Source: a virus. Taken from it: a stretch of DNA of 42,788 nucleotides. Location of the stretch: the IMG/VR virus record IMGVR_UViG_3300008107_000380, positions 1-42,788 of that record. One strand, given 5' to 3'. Made by a program: the position numbers and the translations under genes. The number at the start of each line of letters is the position of its first letter. Positions within the stretch are counted from its first letter, which is position 1. This document shows positions 36,195 through 42,788 of the stretch, piece after piece. The notes under the pieces were generated by a model. The model saw nothing but the letters and a program-made list of their open reading frames with translations. It was not told the DNA's origin and did not search any database.

Positions 36195-36841
36195 TGCTTA
36201 ATATATCTGTTGAAAAGTCTATGGACTCTGTTATATCCATAGCGCCAATGTCAATCAAAAGAGATTGGATGGATGCCACACCAGAAAAGCATGCCTATAG
36301 ATGTTTTCCAGTAACTCAGGCAAATATGGTTGGCTGGTATCTGTATTCAAACAAAGATGTTGAGTTTACTTGGAATGGCATCAATGATACAAGCTCAGAT
36401 AATATTCAGATTACAAAAGGAGTTAGTATGCTAACAATAAATCCAGTAAATTACTTTAATGAGGATTTTGAAACAATGTCTTCTCTAATAAGCACATCTT
36501 GGCTTGACGTTGCCTTACCATTAGCAATCAAAGCCAGAACAGCAAATAAAAATATAGTAATAAAAGCTGGAACTCCGCTGGCAACGATTATTCCAATATC
36601 ATTAACTTCAATGAACGACACAGATATAAATATATTTGACTACTCAGATCCAGACAGAAAAAGAGAACGTGCCCACATGTCATACGGAGAAGCAGCACAA
36701 GAAATAAATAAGCAGGGCAAATGGACTGATTGGTATAGGGATGCAGTTAATGAAAAAGGCGAAAGTCTTGGATCCCATGAGACAAAGGTTATAAGGCTAT
36801 CAGTCTCAGATAATACAAAAAATAGAAATGATATAATGTAA
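36194..36841 (+). CDS. DUF6065-like protein, 215 aa
   Basis: PMSIKRDWMDATPEKHAYRC FPVTQANMVGWYLY and VEFTWNG match the RDWMDATPxxxAYRCLPL ... (A)NxxGW pattern of DUF6065 as I remember it. The end has NEKGESLGSHETKVIRLS. These proteins co-occur with oxygenase genes; the function is not known. Coupled to the oxygenase before it (one shared base) and followed by a leaderless oxygenase gene. Confidence 0.6.
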   Translation: MLNISVEKSMDSVISIAPMSIKRDWMDATPEKHAYRCFPVTQANMVGWYLYSNKDVEFTWNGINDTSSDNIQITKGVSMLTINPVNYFNEDFETMSSLISTSWLDVALPLAIKARTANKNIVIKAGTPLATIIPISLTSMNDTDINIFDYSDPDRKRERAHMSYGEAAQEINKQGKWTDWYRDAVNEKGESLGSHETKVIRLSVSDNTKNRNDIM

Positions 36842-36844
36842 TTA
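36832..36844 (+). promoter_or_regulatory. Leaderless-type promoter (TATAAT-N6-ATG)
   Basis: Perfect TATAAT, six bases, ATG, at the end of the DUF6065-like gene. Confidence 0.6.
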
Positions 36845-37515
36845 TGGACATAATGAATATGAGAAATGATCAAAGAAAATCTATCACCCCCTCTGGATTT
36901 TTTGGAAATAGCGAAAGCATGATAGTAGAGCTAGAAAACTTTATGACCGAAGAGGAAATTAATTTTCTAGAAAATGCTGCTAGAAATATTACAATTTGGG
37001 ATGTTACAGAAAGCCATACGAATGAAAACGGAACGGTTATCTATGACGCAGACTATTGGAAAGATAGAGTAGCAAGCAGGCCATCTTTAGACAAGAATGA
37101 TCCAGCTATCGGACCAGTAATAGAAGGATTGTTTCAAAAACTACAACCAGTAATTGAAAGATTTTATGATGTAAAAGCAGTTCCTACTGGACAAACAATT
37201 GTAAGATGGCTTCCAGGACAATTGCAGAATCCTCATGCAGATAAAGAATTGCATGAAGGACCTGATGCTGGATTGCCTAACGATTTCCATTACTATGTTA
37301 TAGCAAGTCTATTTTATTTAAACGATGATTATGAAGGCGGAGAGTTATACTTCCCTCTTCAAGGAGTTCAGTTCAAGCCAAAGCGTGGAGCAGCTTATTT
37401 CTTCCCAGGAGATAAGAATTTTATTCACGGAGTTACGCAGATTCAAAGTGGGATTAGATATACATGTCCATTTTTCTGGACAATATTAGAACATACTGGA
37501 GACAAGAAGCCATGA
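36844..37515 (+). CDS. 2OG-Fe(II) oxygenase (P4H type), 223 aa
   Basis: H131-A-D133, distal H195 and R205 give a full iron and 2-oxoglutarate site; FYLNDDYEGGELYFPLQG and FKPKRGAAYFFPGD are the strands. Arg as in standard prolyl hydroxylases. An N-terminal FFGNSESMIVELENFM TEEE leads the fold. Leaderless start. The next start overlaps its TGA (ATGA). Confidence 0.85.
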   Translation: MDIMNMRNDQRKSITPSGFFGNSESMIVELENFMTEEEINFLENAARNITIWDVTESHTNENGTVIYDADYWKDRVASRPSLDKNDPAIGPVIEGLFQKLQPVIERFYDVKAVPTGQTIVRWLPGQLQNPHADKELHEGPDAGLPNDFHYYVIASLFYLNDDYEGGELYFPLQGVQFKPKRGAAYFFPGDKNFIHGVTQIQSGIRYTCPFFWTILEHTGDKKP

Positions 37516-38258
37516 ATCTAATAAAGCATACAGATAATGTTTTTGTTTATGAAGATTTTTTATCGCCAGAAGAATCTGCTGCTGTAATAAAAATAATTGA
37601 CAAGCAGGCAGAAAATGGAAAAATTTCATGGATGCCAATTTCTTTTTACGAATCTTATTCTTCTGTTACCCCACAAGATGGAGATTCAGAGCTAGAAGAA
37701 TTTGGCCTACCTTCTAATTTTTTTTCTAATTTAAAAAATAAGTTTATAGATGCAATAGCAGAGGTTGCGAACAAAGACAGAACAAACATCTTTGAAATAG
37801 GCTTTCATACTCAAAAATGGGAGCCTGGCGCATACGCAAGACTGCACTCAGATAACACAGATGAAAAGGGAAATACTGGACCTTTTGCTAGAAGCAGATA
37901 CGCCGCATTCTTATATCTCAATGATGATTTTGAAGGTGGGCTACTAAACTTCCCATCACAAAATTTAACTATTCAGCCAAAAGTAGGAATGCTTGCAGCA
38001 TTTGATGGAGGTTTTGAAAATATGCATGAGGTCACTATAATTACAAAGGGTACAAGATATACAATTGGATCTTTCTGGGATGATAGAGCAGAATCAGATT
38101 ATCCTCAAGAAACCAGAGATGCTTGGGCAGAAGAGATGAAAAGGATTAGAGAGGCTCAAGAAGTAGAAAGAGCAGAGTGGCAGGAATTGCTAAAAGAAGG
38201 ATACAAGTTAGATTTAGAAGGTCAAAAGTATAAATTTAAAGGAGAAGAAAATGAATAG
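37512..38258 (+). CDS. 2OG-Fe(II) oxygenase (P4H type), 248 aa
   Basis: H112-S-D114 (RLHSDNTDEKG), distal H172 and R182 (GTRYT) form the site, with LYLNDDFEGGLLNFPSQ between. After the core comes a helical tail (RDAWAEEMKRIREAQEVERA and EWQELLKEGYKLDLEG) absent from its neighbours, perhaps for dimer or partner contact. The first Met here is chosen because it overlaps the previous TGA, not the longer upstream frame. Confidence 0.85.
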   Translation: MNLIKHTDNVFVYEDFLSPEESAAVIKIIDKQAENGKISWMPISFYESYSSVTPQDGDSELEEFGLPSNFFSNLKNKFIDAIAEVANKDRTNIFEIGFHTQKWEPGAYARLHSDNTDEKGNTGPFARSRYAAFLYLNDDFEGGLLNFPSQNLTIQPKVGMLAAFDGGFENMHEVTIITKGTRYTIGSFWDDRAESDYPQETRDAWAEEMKRIREAQEVERAEWQELLKEGYKLDLEGQKYKFKGEENE

Positions 38259-38940
38259 AGAAATCTTAGAAGAAAAGATATATTACTATACTGATGTATT
38301 TGAAGATCCAAAGAAGCTGGTAGAAATTATTGAGTCTACAGAATTTAAGGACTTTGGAAACTCTATATCAAAATGGTCTAGCTGGGATTCATGCAGTGGG
38401 CAAATGTATAACTACGGAACAGAAAAAATTGTTTACGCAAATGAAGAAGAAAAGTCTAAGCCAGCAGAATCTAATGAAGTAAGCTATATATTCCATGCCA
38501 TTAATAATGCATTCTATGAGGCTTGCAAAGACTATGCTTTATCTCAAGGAGATACAGAAGAGCCAAACTTCTACCCAGTCTTTCCAATTAAAAAGTATAA
38601 AGAGGGAACGTTTATGGGTGCCCACTACGACCAGCAAGAAGGCGACAAGAGACTTAAGTACTCAATGGTAATGTATTTAAATGACGACTATGAAGGCGGA
38701 GAAATATCATTTACCATTAAGTCACCAGATGCTCCAATTATCGAAGGAAAGCCTTCTGAAGATTTTGAGGTGGCTAGCCAAATGAATAAGGAATTGCTAA
38801 CAGTTGCAGTTAAGCCAAAAGCAGGCAGCATTATTATATTCCCATCATCTCCACCCTACCATCACACAGCACATCTAGTTAAAAGTGGATTTAAGTATAT
38901 GGTCCCAAGCCACTGGATGTTTCAAAATATAGATGCATAA
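38251..38940 (+). CDS. 2OG-Fe(II) oxygenase (P4H type), 229 aa
   Basis: H125-Y-D127, distal H205 and K215 (SGFKY) form the site; MYLNDDYEGGEISFTIKSPD carries an insertion before VKPKAGSIIIFPSS. A nearby H204 gives YHH. AAAGGAG precedes the ATG inside the upstream gene. It has Lys like two relatives. Last of the cluster. Confidence 0.85.
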   Translation: MNREILEEKIYYYTDVFEDPKKLVEIIESTEFKDFGNSISKWSSWDSCSGQMYNYGTEKIVYANEEEKSKPAESNEVSYIFHAINNAFYEACKDYALSQGDTEEPNFYPVFPIKKYKEGTFMGAHYDQQEGDKRLKYSMVMYLNDDYEGGEISFTIKSPDAPIIEGKPSEDFEVASQMNKELLTVAVKPKAGSIIIFPSSPPYHHTAHLVKSGFKYMVPSHWMFQNIDA

Positions 38941-38972
38941 GGTTTGCAAAAAGCTCTATAATATAATTTTGC

Positions 38973-38987
38973 TATAATTGTACTATG
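38973..38987 (+). promoter_or_regulatory. Leaderless-type promoter (TATAAT-N6-ATG)
   Basis: The third of three near-tandem TATAAT boxes (38957, 38962, 38973) stands six bases before an ATG. Confidence 0.6.
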
Positions 38988-39143
38988 AGCCCATACCAAA
39001 GAAAGCCAGGAAAACATTTTTGTAATCAAATGTATTCCCCGTATTTTCAAACAGAAAACTATAAAGAAGCTCATTTGGGTGCAGAAAGAACAGTAGAAAA
39101 ATATTATAAAAAAATTATAATGTTTATTAGAAGAAAGAAATAA
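38985..39143 (+). CDS. Small basic protein, 52 aa
   Basis: MSPYQRKPGKHFCNQMYSPY then FQTENYKEAHLGAERTVEKY and IRRKK. Rich in Tyr, Lys and Arg with one Cys. No recognised family. Leaderless start. One base separates its stop from the next ATG. Confidence 0.55.
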   Translation: MSPYQRKPGKHFCNQMYSPYFQTENYKEAHLGAERTVEKYYKKIIMFIRRKK

Positions 39144-39144
39144 A

Positions 39145-39375
39145 ATGACAATTGACTACACATCACTACTTACAGTTGAGCAAAAGAAGACTATTCTAGA
39201 ACAAAGAATTGCACAGTTTGCTGCAGAGGCTTACCAGCATTCTCTTAATAAGAAGACTTGCGAAGGCCTACAGGATGTAGAAGGCGCAGAATCAGCAGCA
39301 AAGTCGTTGGCTATTCTAGAGGCTGCAATCAACGTACACTCAGAAGAGCTAAACTCATTGCCGTCAGAAGGTTAA
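39145..39375 (+). CDS. Hypothetical helical protein, 76 aa
   Basis: MTIDYTSLLTVEQKKTILEQ RIAQFAAEAYQ, then EGLQDVEGAESAAKSLAILE. Predicted helical; similar short proteins (LTVEQ-x-x-x-L ... AAEAYQHxLN) sit near structural genes in other phages, from memory. AAGAAAGAA before the ATG. No function known. Confidence 0.6.
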   Translation: MTIDYTSLLTVEQKKTILEQRIAQFAAEAYQHSLNKKTCEGLQDVEGAESAAKSLAILEAAINVHSEELNSLPSEG

Positions 39376-39383
39376 TATTCTGA

Positions 39384-39398
39384 TATAATCTATTTATG
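39384..39398 (+). promoter_or_regulatory. Leaderless-type promoter (TATAAT-N6-ATG)
   Basis: Perfect box, six bases, then ATG of the LamG-fold gene. Confidence 0.6.
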
Positions 39399-41129
39399 TC
39401 TTACAGAATAAAGGTTTTAAAAGATAATCCTATAGGTTTTTGGCCTTTAGATGAGTCTTCTGGAACCACAGCAACAGACGCTTCTGGTTGCGGAAACAAT
39501 GGAACATATTCAAGTGTCTCGTTACAAAACATAGTCCCTCTAGTTATGGGTGGAGTGTATTCTGTAAATATAAATAATTCAGGCTCGATATCTCTTCCAG
39601 TAACAAAAAATTTTTATGGAACAACAGTTACTGGTGGCGGCTTTGCCAATTTAAAAAGCTCAGATAATGATTTTTCTTTAGAGGTTTGGTTTTGTCCAAA
39701 AATAAGTACATCTAACAGAACAACAATTTTTGCTGATGAAACTAACAGCATTGGCATATATTACGAAAACAGTAATATTCTTTTTAAGTTAAATAATGAA
39801 GAACTATATTATAATTTAAATAGTAAAAATAAGGTATTTCATGTAGTTGCAACTTACTCTACAAGATCAATGCAAATATTTATTGACGGCATGCTATCAG
39901 CATCAAAATCGATATCAGATTTTAAGTTTTCAAATACTACAACAGGCCCCTTTAAAATTGGTCCAACCCTTAATGCATCTGACTCATTTTTAGTAGAATG
40001 CCCAGCTATTTATAGATATGCGCTTTCAGATAAAAAGGTGGCAGAGCATTATTCTAATGGCATCTATCATGTGGATGCATTCCAGATAGTTAATCAAGAC
40101 GGAGGATTTTTCTTTTCTACACATGAAGAGAATTTAAACCCATCGTATGTTCATGAATTTAGCCCAGAACAAATTGAGCTTGGAATGACAGAAGACACAT
40201 ACTATGAAAATGATAAAAAATATATTGGATTCTATAAATCTTCTGGCGAAAAGTCATTAATACTTTTTGACACAATAATGTTACCATCTACATTAAATGT
40301 TGTTTCTTCAAAAATAGAGTGGCTGGCGGATAAAAATATAGTCGTACAGATGGGTACAGATGGATCTACATATCCCTATACATTAACAAATGGGTCATCG
40401 TTGCCTCTATACAACAAGTCAGAAGCGCTTGGAAATAGAATTATATACTTAAAGGTAACTTTTACAACTTTAGACGCTTCAAAATATTTGCCTAAATTTT
40501 TAAATCTAAGAGTAAAGTTTTATGACACAAAAGATCTATATAGCGATAATAGCAAGTACTTTATAACATCTACTAGCGAATATGATATAGCCTCTTTTAA
40601 TTATCCAACGCTTATTAGAATGGATAGGGACGGCATCCAAACGTCTTCATCTGGAGGATTTAAAATAAACTGTGATGCAAGTATAAATACTTTAGAGTTC
40701 TTCTATAACCCATCAGCCCTAACAGCAAGTACGCTTATTAATAATACCTCCGCTAATTTTTCATGGAACGGCTCAGGAGTAGTGTCCAAAACAAATATAG
40801 CTGCTATATATGTAAATGGAGTTGATAGGTCCTCTGCAACATCAGCTTCATCAATCTTTAATATTGGGCAAATTCATCATGTTGTAATTAGATTTACGAC
40901 GGCTATAACTGGAGATATTAAGTTCAATTATAATACTTCTGGTGGCCCATCGAATGGATTTAATAACATTGCTATTTATACGAAAGCATTAACTGGTACT
41001 GAGGCATTGAGACATTATTCTGAGTATACCTCAAGGCCAGTTTCATCCTCATCGGATTCTACTATGACGATGACAGATAATGGCATAAACTATGCAAATA
41101 GTGAATGGATAGTTATATCAACCATATAA
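39396..41129 (+). CDS. LamG/concanavalin-A-like virion protein, 577 aa
   Basis: RIKVLKDNPIGFWPLDESSG TTATD, SGCGNNGTYS and NDFSLEVWFCPKISTSNRTT with FHVVATYSTRSMQIFIDGML are the strands of a LamG/ConA-like lectin domain (about 5-225). A second, weaker copy lies near the C-terminus (INTLEFFYNPSALTASTLIN to FNNIAIYTKALTGTEALRHY). Between is a beta-rich region. The domain binds sugars in many viral minor tail proteins. Role: probable adhesin or tail-associated protein. Confidence 0.75.
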   Translation: MSYRIKVLKDNPIGFWPLDESSGTTATDASGCGNNGTYSSVSLQNIVPLVMGGVYSVNINNSGSISLPVTKNFYGTTVTGGGFANLKSSDNDFSLEVWFCPKISTSNRTTIFADETNSIGIYYENSNILFKLNNEELYYNLNSKNKVFHVVATYSTRSMQIFIDGMLSASKSISDFKFSNTTTGPFKIGPTLNASDSFLVECPAIYRYALSDKKVAEHYSNGIYHVDAFQIVNQDGGFFFSTHEENLNPSYVHEFSPEQIELGMTEDTYYENDKKYIGFYKSSGEKSLILFDTIMLPSTLNVVSSKIEWLADKNIVVQMGTDGSTYPYTLTNGSSLPLYNKSEALGNRIIYLKVTFTTLDASKYLPKFLNLRVKFYDTKDLYSDNSKYFITSTSEYDIASFNYPTLIRMDRDGIQTSSSGGFKINCDASINTLEFFYNPSALTASTLINNTSANFSWNGSGVVSKTNIAAIYVNGVDRSSATSASSIFNIGQIHHVVIRFTTAITGDIKFNYNTSGGPSNGFNNIAIYTKALTGTEALRHYSEYTSRPVSSSSDSTMTMTDNGINYANSEWIVISTI

Positions 41130-41152
41130 TTTGTCATTGCAAGTGACAAAAT
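41130..41152. other. Inverted repeat
   Basis: TTTGTCA and TGACAAA, seven-base arms, seven-base loop; the TGTCA core is that of the phage promoter. Could be a terminator after the LamG gene or an operator for the next. Confidence 0.4.
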
Positions 41153-41190
41153 GTGGACTTTGGCCATAAAGAATGGTAAAATAATAACCT

Positions 41191-41532
41191 ATGGACATCA
41201 ATAAGATAAACTCGCAAGTTGTAGAAGACGTCACCAGACTTGGAATATATGTCTGGGAAATGCCAGACGGAAGATGGATTGGCGACGACGATGGCAATTT
41301 CCTATCAGTTACTTCTACAAAAGGAAACAGGTCTAAGATAGACGCCCTGGCTAGAGAAGTTAGATCATATGGAATCCATGACGGAAAGCCTAAGTTTTTA
41401 GCAGGACGCAGAAAAATAGATGATGAAGAATTTGAGCATCAGACTAAAAGACTTGAGTGGGGCCTAATTCCAGATCCATTGGATATCGGAAACCATAAAG
41501 ATGAAATGAAAAAATTAAGAGGTGGGAAATAA
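41191..41532 (+). CDS. Conserved hypothetical protein before portal, 113 aa
   Basis: LGIYVWEMPDGRWIGDDDGN FLS then IDALAREVRSYGIHDGKPKF LAGRRKIDDEEFEHQTKRLE WGLIPDPLD. Similar short proteins precede the portal in other phages (YVWxxPDGxxxGDDxGNFLxxxSxxGD), from memory, unnamed. TAAAAT lies eight bases before the ATG, another possible leaderless start. Confidence 0.65.
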   Translation: MDINKINSQVVEDVTRLGIYVWEMPDGRWIGDDDGNFLSVTSTKGNRSKIDALAREVRSYGIHDGKPKFLAGRRKIDDEEFEHQTKRLEWGLIPDPLDIGNHKDEMKKLRGGK

Positions 41533-41533
41533 T

Positions 41534-42788
41534 ATGATACACGAAGAAGAGTCAAACACAGAAAGCATTCAGCTATCAAATATAGATGATTGGGTCAGAT
41601 TTAACACCCCTCAAGATGTTGTGAGCAATGACCCATTTAAAATTGAAGGAGATGCTTTATCAAAAGTATCTGGACTAAGCTCTACATTTCGTCGTAAGAT
41701 GAATAGAGATCTACAAAAAAGATTTACTGGTATTGATGGAACTGCTACACAGCAAAATCTATTGCAACAGGCGGTTACTGGATATGCAATGTTTGATCTT
41801 GTGGAACCTCCATATAATCTAGAATACCTTTCTACAATTTATGAAATATCTCCATACAATTACTCTGCAATCAACGCAAAGGTTTCTAATATTGTTGGTT
41901 TAGGTTTTGACTTTATTGAAACAAGAAAAACAGTAGATGCTATTGATGAGATAACAAATGAAGCCCAGCTACAAAGAGCTAGAAGAAAGCTTGACAAGTT
42001 GAGACAAGATCTGCATCAATGGCTTGAAGATTGCAATGAAGAAGAAACATTTAAAGAAACTCTTATTAAGTTCTATACAGATGTAGAAGCAACTGGAAAT
42101 GGATTTTTAGAAATTGGTAGAACCACTTCTGGCAAGATTGGATATATTGGTCACATCCCTTCAAAGACTATGAGAGTTCGTCGCCTTCGTGATGGATTCA
42201 TTCAGTTGCTATATGGCAAGGCAGTGTTCTTCCGTAACTTTGGAGATCAAGAAACTCCTAACCCAATTGCTGGTGGACTTGATAGACCAAATGAAATTAT
42301 TCATTTTAAAAAGTATACACCTAAAAATAATTACTATGGAATCCCAGATATTATTGCTGCTCAAAATGCCATGACTGGAAATGAGTTCGCTGGAAAATAT
42401 AACCTTGACTACTTTGAAAATAAGGCGGTTCCAAGATATATTATTACAGTAAAGGGAGCAAAACTATCTGCAGAATCAGAGCGAAAGCTATTAGAATTTT
42501 TCCAGGTTGGACTAAAAGGCAAGAACCATAGATCTCTTTATATTCCACTTCCTGCAGATTCGCCAGATTCTAAGGTTGAATTTAAGATGGAGCCAATTGA
42601 GGCAGGAACTCAAGAATCTTCATTTAATGTTTACAGACAATCAAATAGAGATGAAATTTTGATGGCTCACCGTGTTCCAATTTCTAAAATCGGAAGTCCT
42701 CAAGGAATATCTCTTGCTAATGCTCGTGATGCAGATAAGACATTTAAAGAGCAGGTTTGTAAGCCAATTCAAGATATATTAGAAAAGA
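41534..42788 (+). CDS. Phage portal protein, partial (first 418 aa)
   Basis: Runs off the right edge. NLEYLSTIYEISPYNYSAIN, NEIIHFKKYTPKNNYYGIPD and RYIITVKGAKLSAESERKLL, then RDEILMAHRVPISKIGSP are the usual order of PBSX/HK97-type portal proteins (stem, wing and crown). The portal is the dodecameric ring at the capsid vertex through which DNA enters. One base past the previous stop. Later head genes should lie to the right. Confidence 0.85.
   Translation, partial: MIHEEESNTESIQLSNIDDWVRFNTPQDVVSNDPFKIEGDALSKVSGLSSTFRRKMNRDLQKRFTGIDGTATQQNLLQQAVTGYAMFDLVEPPYNLEYLSTIYEISPYNYSAINAKVSNIVGLGFDFIETRKTVDAIDEITNEAQLQRARRKLDKLRQDLHQWLEDCNEEETFKETLIKFYTDVEATGNGFLEIGRTTSGKIGYIGHIPSKTMRVRRLRDGFIQLLYGKAVFFRNFGDQETPNPIAGGLDRPNEIIHFKKYTPKNNYYGIPDIIAAQNAMTGNEFAGKYNLDYFENKAVPRYIITVKGAKLSAESERKLLEFFQVGLKGKNHRSLYIPLPADSPDSKVEFKMEPIEAGTQESSFNVYRQSNRDEILMAHRVPISKIGSPQGISLANARDADKTFKEQVCKPIQDILEK

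Overview
The window looks like a long piece of an AT-rich double-stranded DNA tailed phage (Caudoviricetes) of an uncultured actinobacterial host. Established family knowledge behind this reading: an HK97/PBSX-type portal protein at the right edge, a run of tail-fibre genes, a holin-like and a lysozyme-like protein, and a class II ribonucleotide reductase. The actinobacterial assignment rests on a miniature Lsr2-like DNA-binding protein, a DUF7455-like zinc protein, several small proteins familiar from actinophages, frequent leaderless genes, and CRP/GlxR-type palindromes. It is an inference; no host gene or attachment site is visible.

Layout. (1) 1-1470, plus strand: small zinc or acidic proteins, one split by an in-frame TGA. 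(2) 1470-1990: non-coding, with tandem 10- and 11-bp repeats, an AT-rich stretch and three DnaA-box 9-mers, a candidate replication origin. (3) 1990-12160, minus strand: about 33 tightly packed small genes (mini-Lsr2, Api92-like, TIGR03299/DUF932 and many unknowns) in about eight operons. Almost every operon starts with the same unusual promoter, TGTCAG-N10-TATAAT, and most carry a TGTGA-N6-TCACA palindrome upstream plus a repeated spacer block. (4) 12378-17615: three GT61-like glycosyltransferases, a sulfotransferase, an HNH protein and a 2OG-Fe(II) oxygenase. (5) 17660-19310: a structured RNA ending in a tRNA-like domain, four small genes and a lytic transglycosylase. (6) 19309-22627: a GT4 glycosyltransferase, nrdJ and a holin-like gene. 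(7) 22701-33242: tail-fibre and adhesin genes, two broken by +1 frameshifts, ending with a protein built almost only of Phe, Tyr and Pro. (8) 33307-38940: five more 2OG-Fe(II) oxygenases interleaved with two conserved genes. (9) 38985 to the right edge: small genes, a LamG-fold protein and the portal.

How it may work together (inference): the minus-strand block is probably the early takeover and replication region, run by a phage-specific promoter class that may also sense a host CRP-like regulator. The plus-strand right half is the virion and surface-modification region. The most intriguing combination is a (F/Y)FP-repeat protein followed directly by five members of the prolyl-hydroxylase superfamily, with glycosyltransferases and a sulfotransferase elsewhere. 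This suggests a virion protein that is hydroxylated and possibly glycosylated, a testable idea and not a demonstrated one.
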